This document shows, in pieces, positions 39,114 to 47,320 of a stretch of 63,632 bases of DNA (position 1 is its first letter; each line of letters starts with the position of its first letter). The stretch is from Acetonema longum DSM 6540 (GTDB taxonomy: Bacteria; Bacillota; Negativicutes; Sporomusales; Acetonemataceae): positions 1,542 through 65,173 of the forward strand of contig NZ_AFGF01000085.1 of NCBI RefSeq assembly GCF_000219125.1. Reading direction: 5' to 3'. The translations under genes and the position numbers were made by a program. The notes beneath the pieces were generated by a model that did no database searches, was not told the DNA's origin, and was given only the letters and a program-made list of their open reading frames with translations.

Positions 39114-39593
39114 ATGGAGACTGAAGCCATTATCATTATGGACGGAACTCCCCCTGTCCTATCCTGTCAATCCGAAATCACCCAGATAGCAATTCTGGCC
39201 AATCATCCGTTCAGCAATCAGGAAATTCAAGCTGTTTTCCAAACGGTGGCTGATCATCAGATCGCTTTACAGCGAATTAACTTGCAAAAGAACCAAATAG
39301 TATTTTCTATACCATCTGCAATGACTGGCGCTATTCTGTCTTTACTCCCTAAATTGGAATATCACATAACAACCATCAGTCGTTGCGCGACAATCAATAT
39401 CTCCGGCGGACAAGTGGACGATGTGCCAAAAATCACAGCAAACATTTTAAAAATGCTGCATTCCATGAGTATCCCGCTTCTCCAATTGAACACTTCCCAA
39501 ACCTTTATATCGATTTTGATTGAACAATGTCATCTGACAAAGGCAAAAGGCGCTATCGAGGCGCATTGTACCTTTTCGGAAGATCATGGTTGA
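39114..39593 (+). CDS. Free-standing aspartokinase-type tandem ACT protein
   Basis: 159 residues corresponding to the C-terminal regulatory region of aspartokinase: two ACT units, about 22-85 (ITQIAILANHPFSNQEIQAVFQTVADHQIALQRI) and 90-155 (ATINISGGQVDD...ILKMLHSMSIPLLQLNTSQTFISILIEQCHLTKAKGAIEAHC). The SQTFISILIE block parallels the SEIKISVLV of LysC enzymes. The kinase domain is wholly absent. In B. subtilis aspartokinase II a similar beta subunit is made from an internal start inside lysC; here it is a separate gene behind AAAGGAG and a SAM riboswitch. A trans-acting regulator of aspartokinase or another methionine-pathway sensor is inferred. Confidence 0.82.
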   Translation: METEAIIIMDGTPPVLSCQSEITQIAILANHPFSNQEIQAVFQTVADHQIALQRINLQKNQIVFSIPSAMTGAILSLLPKLEYHITTISRCATINISGGQVDDVPKITANILKMLHSMSIPLLQLNTSQTFISILIEQCHLTKAKGAIEAHCTFSEDHG

Positions 39594-39773
39594 AACAGTG
39601 AAAATAATTGTTCCAGCCTGTCATACCCTTAACTTCAACGCATCAGGAGAACTGTCCTTGATGTTCCTGATTCTCTGTTTAGCTTGTCGTATTTTTGTCA
39701 TAAACAGGATGTATAATGACTTTGTGAAAGTTTACCAAAGCTTTCTACTAAACAAAAGCTGGAGGTATACCTT

Positions 39774-40499
39774 ATGGTCAGACTGAGAAAATTAGTTTTA
39801 GCTGCTTTTTTAGCAGCAAGTCTTAGTGCGGTAAATGTATATGCAAGCAGCGCCGTACCCGCACAGGAACCTGAAACTCAAGAAGCGCAGTCCGAACAGC
39901 AGGGACAGGTTAAACTTTTTAAAGCTACATATTCCGAAAATAACAGTGAAGCCTCTATTCCTCAAATAGACGGAATGAAAGATACTGCTCTGCAGGATAC
40001 AATTAATAATACTCTGAAGATATCCATAATACCACCGAACACTTCTTTAAAAGGTGATTTTGAAGTAACCTTTTATAGCCCAAAACTACTAGGTATTCAC
40101 TTTCAAGGCGTAACTTCATCCTCCGAAGGCTCCCAACCAAGTAATATTGATAAAACCGTACATATCGATCTAACGACCGGAAAACTATATAAACTTGAAG
40201 ATCTTTTCAAACCAGTTGATTTTGAAAGGACAATTAAAAAAATCTGCTTAACTAATGACAGCAAACTGCGAATTACGAATACATCCCCATCAATTCAATG
40301 GACCTATGAAGATTTTTCCGAAACATGGAATAAAGAAACTGGTTCCTTTGTTCTGCTTAGTGATTCCATAATAGTTTATTCAGTGCAGCCGGAAGGGCTG
40401 CGCGGATATAAGATTCCATACGCTGAATTGAAGAGCGTTATTAACCGCAATGGAGCTTTATGGAAGATCCTGCAGGAAGGCACGGTAAACATTAGCTAA
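39774..40499 (+). CDS. Exported RsiV-like (DUF3298/DUF4163) protein
   Basis: 241 residues. A signal peptide (MVRLRKLVLAAFLAASLSAVNVYA) is followed by a Gln/Glu-rich linker and a mixed domain: VKLFKATYSENNSEASIPQIDG, DFEVTFYSPKLLGIHFQGV, and HIDLTTGKLYKLEDLFKP fit the DUF4163/DUF3298 pair found in the outer part of the anti-sigma factor RsiV and in stand-alone exported proteins. No cytoplasmic anti-sigma segment and no sigma gene next to it, so it is probably a stand-alone secreted protein. GGAGGT precedes the ATG. Role unknown. Confidence 0.72.
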   Translation: MVRLRKLVLAAFLAASLSAVNVYASSAVPAQEPETQEAQSEQQGQVKLFKATYSENNSEASIPQIDGMKDTALQDTINNTLKISIIPPNTSLKGDFEVTFYSPKLLGIHFQGVTSSSEGSQPSNIDKTVHIDLTTGKLYKLEDLFKPVDFERTIKKICLTNDSKLRITNTSPSIQWTYEDFSETWNKETGSFVLLSDSIIVYSVQPEGLRGYKIPYAELKSVINRNGALWKILQEGTVNIS

Positions 40500-40505
40500 T
40501 CGCTT

Positions 40506-40546
40506 ACAGTGGGGGCTGTCTCTATAGCGGAGGCAGCCCCCACTGT
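40506..40546 (+). terminator. Terminator after the RsiV-like gene
   Basis: A 16-bp stem, ACAGTGGGGGCTGTCT with AGGCAGCCCCCACTGT, loop of nine, weak T tract. The following 40547-40815 holds no gene I can support. Confidence 0.75.
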
Positions 40547-40815
40547 ATAATCTTACTTTTTACAGCCGGGCTAACCATCCCTGGATTTCTGGCAAGCTGC
40601 TGTTTCAGCCAGCGAAGGAGCAACGCCTGCCATTTCATTCAGGACGGTCTGCCGGATGATACAGCAGCGATCTTCGGCCTGCACTTGTGGCCCGACCGGG
40701 CGTTAACATTTTCCTCCGGTAGACCTGTCGGATATCTCAAACATTAAAGGTAAATGATGCATTAACTTTGATCTATAAACAACAATAACAGTGCAAAGCC
40801 CTGGACAATAAAGGC

Positions 40816-40846
40816 TTGACTTTGAACTCGCCTGTATGATATTTTA
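40816..40846 (+). promoter_or_regulatory. Probable promoter of the cobalamin-riboswitch operon
   Basis: TTGACT at 40816-40821 with TATTTT 18 bp downstream, about 40 bp before the riboswitch. Moderate match. Confidence 0.45.
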
Positions 40847-40879
40847 AATAAAGGTGTAAAAATTAATAGAAAGTTGTCG

Positions 40880-41098
40880 TTATAAGACCGTGTTTACATG
40901 GTCTGTAGCGTAGATGGAATGGGGTTAAACTCCCCGCGCAACCGGCACTGTAAGCGTGAGGCCATACCAAAGCAGCAAAATTTTGCTGTATGGACGAAAG
41001 TCCGCCACTGTGAATGCGTTTTATCGCAGCATGGGAAGGTAGGATATGGACGCAGGAAGCAAATGCTTCCCTAACGCAAGTCAGGAGACTTACATCTT
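40880..41098 (+). promoter_or_regulatory. Cobalamin riboswitch
   Basis: Hallmarks in order: ATGGAATGGGG...CTCCCCGCGCAACCGGCACTGTAAGC, the hairpin AGCAAAATTTTGCT, GAAAGTCCGCCACTG, GGGAAGGTAGG and the B12 box GCAAGTCAGGAGACTTAC near 41077-41095. Binding of adenosyl- or another cobalamin should favour the terminator at 41148-41189. It commands the seven genes from 41217 to 48650. Confidence 0.94.
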
Positions 41099-41147
41099 TC
41101 TTTGTGTACACATGCAGGGTAAATGCATGTGCTGTGCATGCAAAACG

Positions 41148-41189
41148 GGTATGCCAGTTTTGGGAACAAAATTGGCGTATCTGTTTTTT
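41148..41189 (+). terminator. Expression-platform terminator of the cobalamin riboswitch
   Basis: GGTATGCCAGTTTTG pairs (with G-U pairs) with CAAAATTGGCGTATC around GGAA, then TGTTTTTTT, 28 bp before the first gene. This makes repression by cobalamin the expected mode. Confidence 0.85.
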
Positions 41190-41216
41190 TATTTAACATG
41201 AAAGGAGTGATGGGGT

Positions 41217-42155
41217 ATGCTTAAGCGACAACTGCTGAAGCGGCTTCTTCAAATCGGCATCGTGCTTCTGGGTATTAGCTTCTTAAGTTTTCTGCTCATT
41301 TATCTGGCGCCTGGCGATCCGGTGCGGGCCATGTTTGCCGTCACCGGCAATATTCCTCCAGAAGAAATATTGGAAGATATGCGTGAACAAATGGGGCTGA
41401 ACCGTCCGTTTCTGGTGCAGTATGTAAATTGGCTGATGAACTGCCTGCACGGAGACTTTGGCACTTCTTATTCCCAGGGCAAGCCGGTGTCTCAAATGCT
41501 GGCGGTGCGGGTTCTTCCCACATTGCAGCTGGCGTTTTTATCCCTGGTGATGATGATGGTGATGGCGATACCGGCAGGCGTACTATCGGCCTTACATCAA
41601 AACCGATTTTTGGACTACTTTATACGGGGAGTTACCTTCTTTGGCATCTCTTTGCCGAACTTCTGGGCAGGACTGCTGCTCATCTATTTTGTGGCGCTTA
41701 AGCTGGGATTGCTGCCGGTCGTTTCCACCGGCATGGGACTTCAAAAGATGATTCTGCCGGCCTTTACCCTGGCCTTTGCCATGGCAGGAAAATATGCGCG
41801 TCAGGTTCGCGCGGCCATTTTAGAGGAAATGAGCCAGGACTATGTCTATGGAGCCTTGGCAAGAGGACTATCGGAAGCGGTTGTACTGTGGCGGCACATC
41901 ATCCCCAATGCAATGCTGCCGCTCTTAACGCTGCTGGGTCTGTCCTTAGGTTCGCTGCTCGGCGGCACAGCGGTTGTCGAAGTCATTTTTTCCTACCCGG
42001 CGCTGGGCAGCCTGGCCATTAATGCCATTACGTCAATGGACTACCCATTGATTCAAGGATATGTCTTGTGGATTGCCCTGATTTATATGATCGTTAATCT
42101 GGCAGTGGATGTTTCTTACGGTTTTCTGGACCCACGCCTCAAGAAGGGAGTATAA
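41217..42155 (+). CDS. Nickel/peptide-type ABC transporter permease 1 (NikB-like)
   Basis: A 312-residue DppB/NikB-family permease: LAPGDPVRAMF near 33-43, the coupling motif ARGLSEAVVLWRHIIPNAMLPLL near 221-243, and six hydrophobic segments. GGAGTGATGGGG precedes the ATG. First gene behind the cobalamin riboswitch. The family moves nickel, cobalt, metal-chelator complexes, or peptides. Control by cobalamin suggests cobalt, a cobalt chelate, or a corrinoid-related compound. Confidence 0.92.
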   Translation: MLKRQLLKRLLQIGIVLLGISFLSFLLIYLAPGDPVRAMFAVTGNIPPEEILEDMREQMGLNRPFLVQYVNWLMNCLHGDFGTSYSQGKPVSQMLAVRVLPTLQLAFLSLVMMMVMAIPAGVLSALHQNRFLDYFIRGVTFFGISLPNFWAGLLLIYFVALKLGLLPVVSTGMGLQKMILPAFTLAFAMAGKYARQVRAAILEEMSQDYVYGALARGLSEAVVLWRHIIPNAMLPLLTLLGLSLGSLLGGTAVVEVIFSYPALGSLAINAITSMDYPLIQGYVLWIALIYMIVNLAVDVSYGFLDPRLKKGV

Positions 42156-42161
42156 CCGGCG

Positions 42162-43007
42162 ATGGCGCGGAGCAGATATCAATTTTACATATTTCTAGCC
42201 TTTGTGTTATGCATCGTGGCAGTGGCGGTGTTTGCGCCGCAGATTGCCACCCATGATCCGGGACAGGCTGTGTTGACGGCAGCCAACAAACCGCCAAGCA
42301 GCGATCACTGGTTTGGAACCGATCGTATGGGGCGGGATTTGTTCTCGCGGGTTATTTATGGTACTCGCACCTCGCTGGCTTCCACTTTGGTCTTAGTGCT
42401 AAGCATCTTTACCGTAGGCGGCGGACTCGGGGTTTTGTCCGGGTACATAGGCGGCAAGACCGATACTGTAATCATGCGTGCTTCCGATATGATGGTATCC
42501 TTCCCGGGTATGGCGCTTGCCATCGCAATGGCCGGCATCATGGGGCCGAGCATCACCAATGCCGTAATCGCCATCACTATCGTTAGCTGGACCAAGTACG
42601 CAAGATTGGCCCGCAGCCTGGTACTAAAAACCAAACATCAGGATTATATTTTAGCTGCCATTATGTCCGGTTCCCGCACGCGGTATATCCTTTGGCGATA
42701 TATGCTGCCTTCGGTTTTGCCCACCTTAGCCATTGCGGCCGCCACCGATATGGGGGGAATGATGCTGGAGCTTGCCGCCTTCTCGTTCCTGGGTCTGGGC
42801 GCACAGTCCACCTCTATTGAGTGGGGATATATGCTCAATGAAGGGCGGGCCTACCTGGAAGCGGCGCCCTGGCTGATGATTTTTCCCGGGCTTGCCATTT
42901 TCATTACCGTGGTGGCGTTCAACCTCTTAGGGGACAGCTTGCGGGATATTCTTGACCCGAAGGAGCAAACCAATATTTTCCAGAAAAAAAGGAGAGTAAC
43001 AACATGA
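42162..43007 (+). CDS. Nickel/peptide-type ABC transporter permease 2 (NikC-like)
   Basis: A 281-residue DppC/NikC-type permease with the typical N-terminal helix, SSDHWFGTDRMGRDLFSRVIYGTRTSL near 46-72 and the coupling motif AAIMSGSRTRYILWRYMLPSVLPTL near 162-186. It starts 6 bp after the NikB-like stop and ends 4 bp inside the binding-protein gene, so the three are co-translated. Confidence 0.92.
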   Translation: MARSRYQFYIFLAFVLCIVAVAVFAPQIATHDPGQAVLTAANKPPSSDHWFGTDRMGRDLFSRVIYGTRTSLASTLVLVLSIFTVGGGLGVLSGYIGGKTDTVIMRASDMMVSFPGMALAIAMAGIMGPSITNAVIAITIVSWTKYARLARSLVLKTKHQDYILAAIMSGSRTRYILWRYMLPSVLPTLAIAAATDMGGMMLELAAFSFLGLGAQSTSIEWGYMLNEGRAYLEAAPWLMIFPGLAIFITVVAFNLLGDSLRDILDPKEQTNIFQKKRRVTT

Positions 43008-44581
43008 ACAAGCAAATCAAAATTGCAGCATTGCTGCTGGTTGTCTGCATCCTGGCTGTCACATTAACGGGCTGCGGCGGCAGTTCACAGCAGGTATCCG
43101 CCGAAAATCATCTGAAGTTTGGCTGCTACAATTATTCAGATTCCTTCGATCCGGCAAATAATGAGAATTCCAGTTGGGTCGCGATGCGGTTTGCCGTCAC
43201 TGAGAGTCTTTTCCGCTTTTCCTCCAAGGTGGTAGCCGAGCCCAATCTGTGCGACAGTTATAAGGCTTCGGACGATTACACCGTCTGGACATTGCATATC
43301 CGCAAGGGCGTTAAGTTCTCCAACGGCAACGATGTTACCGCTACCGCCGTCAAGGAGTCTATTGAACGTCTGTACAAAAATACCGATGCCGCCCAGGGCG
43401 GCAAAGGCAACTCCAAGCCGAAGGGTTACTTGATTTACAATTCCATTACGGCAGATGACGCAGCCGGAACGGTAACCATCGTGTGCAGTAAGCCTACCTC
43501 TAATATTCCCGGCATTCTGTCTCACCCCTATTTCGCCATTATTGATGCGTCTGTGGCCGACCGGGAAATTATCGGGACAGGGCCATATAAGGTGGACAAT
43601 TTTAAAGCCGGCGTCAGCGTGGAGATGTCCCGCAACCCTCATTACTGGAATGGAGCTGCTCCTTATGAAAAGGTTACGGTTATGTTTATTGACGATAGTT
43701 CCACCAAAGCCATGGCCCTGAAGAGCGGCGATGTGGATCTGGTCGAGAACATTACCACCGCCAGCGATTTGAAGGCGCTTTCCGGTGACAATGCCTACTA
43801 TGTCTCCACTGCGGCAGGCGTGCGTACCGCCAACGCCTATATGAATTTCCGCGGGGTGCTGAAAAATGATGCCTTGCGTCAGGCCATTATGATGGCATTG
43901 GATAAACAAACTATGTGCGATATCACGACGGCAGGCATGTACAAACCGGGTATCTCGGTATTGCCTTCCTCCCTGGCATATAATTATGACCAGCTGACCA
44001 ACCCGTTCCCCTTCAACAAACAGGCGGCTATCGCCCTATTGGACAAGGCCGGCATTGTGGACACAGACGGTGACGGCTGGCGGGAACTTGACGGAAAAAT
44101 GATCAATCTGGATCATGTTGCCTTTACCAGCCGCAATCTGAACGATTTCGCCGAGGCTGTCGCCCTCCAGCTGGCCGAAATCGGCATTAAGGTAACGGTC
44201 AATATCCGGGCTTATGACACTGCCCTGGCCCTGTTAAAGGCAGGAGAGTTCGACCTGTGGACATGCAATACGCTTACCATGGGTGTAGGTGACCCCCAAG
44301 CCTTCTTAGGTAACTGGTACTCCGGCAATTCCGGCGGTTTCGGTTATTATTCCAATCCCAAGTATGACGCTATCTTTGAGCAGTTGATGGTAGAGATGGA
44401 CAAAGATCGCCGGGTGGAGCTCATTACCCAGCTGCAGCAGATTCTGATTGACGATGCCGCTACAATCGCCTACGGCTACTATAACAGCCGGATGTTCAGC
44501 CGGGCCAGCAAGGTTTCAGGGGCAGATATTGCCACTATCGACTATTATTGGCTGACCACCGACATCAAGCCTGCAAGGTGA
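43004..44581 (+). CDS. Nickel/peptide-type ABC binding lipoprotein (NikA-like)
   Basis: A 525-residue family-5 solute-binding lipoprotein. The signal ends in the perfect lipobox LTGC (residues 21-24 approx.). Family features: WTLHIRKGVKFSNGNDVTATAVKESIERL, GTGPYKVDNFKAGVSVEMSRNPHYW. About 525 residues is usual. The pocket cannot be read well enough to say whether it binds a metal chelate or a peptide. Operon control by cobalamin is the main hint toward cobalt. Confidence 0.92.
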   Translation: MNKQIKIAALLLVVCILAVTLTGCGGSSQQVSAENHLKFGCYNYSDSFDPANNENSSWVAMRFAVTESLFRFSSKVVAEPNLCDSYKASDDYTVWTLHIRKGVKFSNGNDVTATAVKESIERLYKNTDAAQGGKGNSKPKGYLIYNSITADDAAGTVTIVCSKPTSNIPGILSHPYFAIIDASVADREIIGTGPYKVDNFKAGVSVEMSRNPHYWNGAAPYEKVTVMFIDDSSTKAMALKSGDVDLVENITTASDLKALSGDNAYYVSTAAGVRTANAYMNFRGVLKNDALRQAIMMALDKQTMCDITTAGMYKPGISVLPSSLAYNYDQLTNPFPFNKQAAIALLDKAGIVDTDGDGWRELDGKMINLDHVAFTSRNLNDFAEAVALQLAEIGIKVTVNIRAYDTALALLKAGEFDLWTCNTLTMGVGDPQAFLGNWYSGNSGGFGYYSNPKYDAIFEQLMVEMDKDRRVELITQLQQILIDDAATIAYGYYNSRMFSRASKVSGADIATIDYYWLTTDIKPAR

Positions 44582-44585
44582 TGCT

Positions 44586-45374
44586 ATGATGCTTCAATTC
44601 CGTAATATATCGGTTGCCTATGGGGATGGAGAGCCATCCCTTACAGACTTTACACTGGATGTAGCGGAAGGAGAGATTGTCGCTTTGGTCGGGGAAAGCG
44701 GCAGCGGCAAAACTACCGCCATCCGGACGGCAATTGGGCTCTTACCCGGCGACGGCGAAGTCGTCAACGGGGATATTCTGTTTAACGGAAACTCTCTGCT
44801 CACGTTATCGCCCAACGAATGGCGGGCTTTACGCGGCAGGCAAATATCGATGATTTTTCAGGATTCGGGGGCTATGCTCAACCCCATCCGCCGGATTGGA
44901 AGCCAGTTTGTTGAATACATTTGTACCCACCGGTCTGTACAGAAGAAGGAGGCCTGGGAGATGGGACGGGTGATGCTGGAGCATATGGGGCTGCCCCATA
45001 GCGAAACCATCATGAATTCCTATATTTTTCAGCTTTCCGGCGGGATGCGCCAGCGGGTCGGCATCGCTATGGCGATGGTTTTTCAGCCGCAGCTTCTTTT
45101 GGCTGATGAGCCCACCAGCGCGCTGGATGTTACAACCCAATCGCAAATTATCCGGCAGATGCTGGAGCTTCGCGAGAAATATGGCGCTGCGATTCTGCTG
45201 GTAACCCATAACCTTGGTGTGGCTGCCTATATGGCAGACCGCATCATTGTCATGAAGGATGGCTGCATCGTTGACCAGGGAACCCGGGAGGAACTTTTGC
45301 ATCAGCCGGCTGCCGCTTATACCCGGGATCTGCTGGATGCCGTCCCGTCCATGAGGGGGAAACGCTATGTCTGA
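44586..45374 (+). CDS. ABC transporter ATP-binding protein (NikD-like)
   Basis: A 262-residue ATPase: Walker A GESGSGKTT near 37-45, Q in ISMIFQDSGAMLNPIRRIG, signature LSGGMRQRVGIAMAM near 150, Walker [13 protein letters not shown] near 171. It ends 8 bp inside the next ATPase gene. With NikE-like it forms the nucleotide-binding pair of the importer. ATGATG gives two adjacent starts; ribosome site weak. Confidence 0.92.
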   Translation: MMLQFRNISVAYGDGEPSLTDFTLDVAEGEIVALVGESGSGKTTAIRTAIGLLPGDGEVVNGDILFNGNSLLTLSPNEWRALRGRQISMIFQDSGAMLNPIRRIGSQFVEYICTHRSVQKKEAWEMGRVMLEHMGLPHSETIMNSYIFQLSGGMRQRVGIAMAMVFQPQLLLADEPTSALDVTTQSQIIRQMLELREKYGAAILLVTHNLGVAAYMADRIIVMKDGCIVDQGTREELLHQPAAAYTRDLLDAVPSMRGKRYV

Positions 45375-46320
45375 ATTTATTTTGGAGGGGAAAGGACTGA
45401 CCCAGCGCTACAAAACCGATACCGGTTGCATTCTCACCGCTTGCCGCGCTGTGGATGTCAGGCTGCGCAAGGGAGAAACACTGGGGATCGTGGGCGAAAG
45501 CGGCTGCGGCAAAAGTACACTGCTGCGGATTTTGGCACAATTGGAGCGCCCTGCGGAAGGCCAGTTGTTTTTCAATGGCACAGAGATCACTTTTCTCAAA
45601 GGTGAATCATTGCGCCGCCATCGCTGCCATATCCAAATGGTATTTCAGGATCCGGCCGCCAGTTTTTTTCCGCGCATGAAGGCCGGCGAAGCCATTACCG
45701 AACCCCTCCGCAATTTTCGCAGGCTTTCCCGGCAAGAAACGAGGGACAAGCAGGACGAGTTGTTGGAATTGGTGGGCTTGCCCAAAGAGTACGCGAATCG
45801 ATATCCTCATTCTATGAGCGGGGGCCAGCGTCAGCGGCTGGGTATAGCCAGGGCGCTAGCCCTTGACCCGGATATTTTGATTTGTGACGAGGCCACTTCC
45901 GCCTTGGATGTGTCGGTGCAGCGGCAGATTATTGAGCTGCTGGCGGACATTCAACGTCAGCGCGGACTGTCGATCATTTTTGTTTGTCATGATCTGGCCC
46001 TCGTCCAGCTGATGGCGCATCGGGTAATGATTATGTACCTGGGAGGTGTTGTGGAATCGCTGCCCGGGGATCAGGTGTGGGATCAGGCCTGCCATCCATA
46101 TTCCAAGGCGCTCTTGAGTTCTGTTTTCGCAACAGATATGGATTTTGGCAAACCGGTCAACACGCTGGAAGGAGATGTACCCAGTCCCCTTGACCTGCCG
46201 CAGGGCTGCTCTTTTCATACCCGCTGTCCCAGCTGCGCGGAGATTTGCCGGCATGAGCAGCCGGCGCTGCGAAGGATTGCCGCGGAGCATCAGGCGGCGT
46301 GTCATCTATTGTTGAGTTAA
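45367..46320 (+). CDS. ABC transporter ATP-binding protein (NikE-like)
   Basis: A 317-residue ATPase of the OppF/NikE type: Walker A GESGCGKST near 43-51, signature MSGGQRQRLGIARALAL near 150, Walker B ILICDEATSALD near 172, and the C-terminal cysteine-rich OppDF extension CSFHTRCPSCAEICRHEQP near 282-300. That extension in related transporters can hold a metal or 4Fe-4S-like site. It overlaps the NikD-like gene by 8 bp. Confidence 0.92.
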   Translation: MSEFILEGKGLTQRYKTDTGCILTACRAVDVRLRKGETLGIVGESGCGKSTLLRILAQLERPAEGQLFFNGTEITFLKGESLRRHRCHIQMVFQDPAASFFPRMKAGEAITEPLRNFRRLSRQETRDKQDELLELVGLPKEYANRYPHSMSGGQRQRLGIARALALDPDILICDEATSALDVSVQRQIIELLADIQRQRGLSIIFVCHDLALVQLMAHRVMIMYLGGVVESLPGDQVWDQACHPYSKALLSSVFATDMDFGKPVNTLEGDVPSPLDLPQGCSFHTRCPSCAEICRHEQPALRRIAAEHQAACHLLLS

Positions 46321-46348
46321 ATACGCACTGTGACAGGAGCGGGATACT

Positions 46349-47320
46349 ATGAATATCTGGACAATATGCGGGCAGACTGTCGCATCCGGTGGAAAAAAAC
46401 AGATTATGCTGGCGGCGGATATGGCCGGCTGCGAAATGCCGGCGGTGATGATCAAAGGGGTAAAGCCCGGAAAAACTATTTTAATTACGGCGGCGGTTCA
46501 TGGCGATGAATATCCGGGTATCGCTGCGGCAATCAGAGCAGCAAAGGAAATTGACCCGGCGGCTGTAACCGGGCAAATCTTGATCATCCCTTGTGTTAAC
46601 ACCGGCGGATTTTGGACAGGCAGCCGGGATGTGCCGTCAGATGGCGCCAATCTCAACGCCAACTACCCTGGTAAGCCTAATGGCACGGCAGGCGAGCGAA
46701 TCGCCGATTTTTTTGTGAAAGACATATTTCCTCAAACAGACTTTATCATTGACTTGCATAGCGGGAGCGCCATGGAGCCGCTGACGCCATGCCTGTTTTT
46801 CCCGGATACCGCAGGCGATGCGGTGCGGCAGGCAGCCAAAGCCGCTGCTTACGTCACCGATATTCCGTATTTGATCGCCTCAACGGCAACAACTGGCCAC
46901 TACAGCTATGCCGCTAACTCCTTGAAAATCCCGGGGCTGTTGTTGGAACGCGGCCACAGCGGCCTGTGCAAAGATAGTTGGGTTGAGGCATATTACCGGG
47001 ATATCCGGCTTTTGCTCAGGCATCTGGCTGTATATCCTTTCGATGACAATCATACTGTATGCCCCAAAAAGGTGTTTCATAAAACGATCTATTTGTCTGC
47101 CTTGCACACAGGCCTCTGGTTCCCTGCCATTACTGCCAATACAGATGTCAAAGAGGGTGATTTGCTCGGACGGATGGAGGATTTTTTCGGGAACACCATA
47201 ACTGAGTACCGGGCTCAAGCTGACGGAACGGTGTTTTATTATACAGGCAGCTTGGCGGTAAAGCAGGGCCAAGCGTTGGTAGCTTACGGCCTGGAGCGGT
47301 ATGCCGAATCAAACATCTGA
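46349..47320 (+). CDS. AstE/aspartoacylase-family zinc hydrolase, variant active site
   Basis: A 323-residue M14-like zinc amidohydrolase. Zinc ligands H51 and E54 in AVHGDE and H137 in DLHSG are present, with a catalytic glutamate in LLLERGHSG near 197. The family NLNR motif that binds the substrate carboxylate reads NLNANYPG at 101-108, so the arginine is missing. A C-terminal beta domain follows (VKEGDLLGRMEDFFG). Relatives cut N-acyl amino acids. In this operon it may release metal or ligand from an imported conjugate, or trim a metallophore; both are inference. It overlaps the MATE gene by 20 bp. Confidence 0.85.
   Translation: MNIWTICGQTVASGGKKQIMLAADMAGCEMPAVMIKGVKPGKTILITAAVHGDEYPGIAAAIRAAKEIDPAAVTGQILIIPCVNTGGFWTGSRDVPSDGANLNANYPGKPNGTAGERIADFFVKDIFPQTDFIIDLHSGSAMEPLTPCLFFPDTAGDAVRQAAKAAAYVTDIPYLIASTATTGHYSYAANSLKIPGLLLERGHSGLCKDSWVEAYYRDIRLLLRHLAVYPFDDNHTVCPKKVFHKTIYLSALHTGLWFPAITANTDVKEGDLLGRMEDFFGNTITEYRAQADGTVFYYTGSLAVKQGQALVAYGLERYAESNI

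Noticed and set aside
40547-40815. Short minus-strand frame containing a plausible segment (CCIIRQTVLNEMAGVAP)
   Set aside because: No start with ribosome site, no recognised family and too short; at most a decayed remnant.
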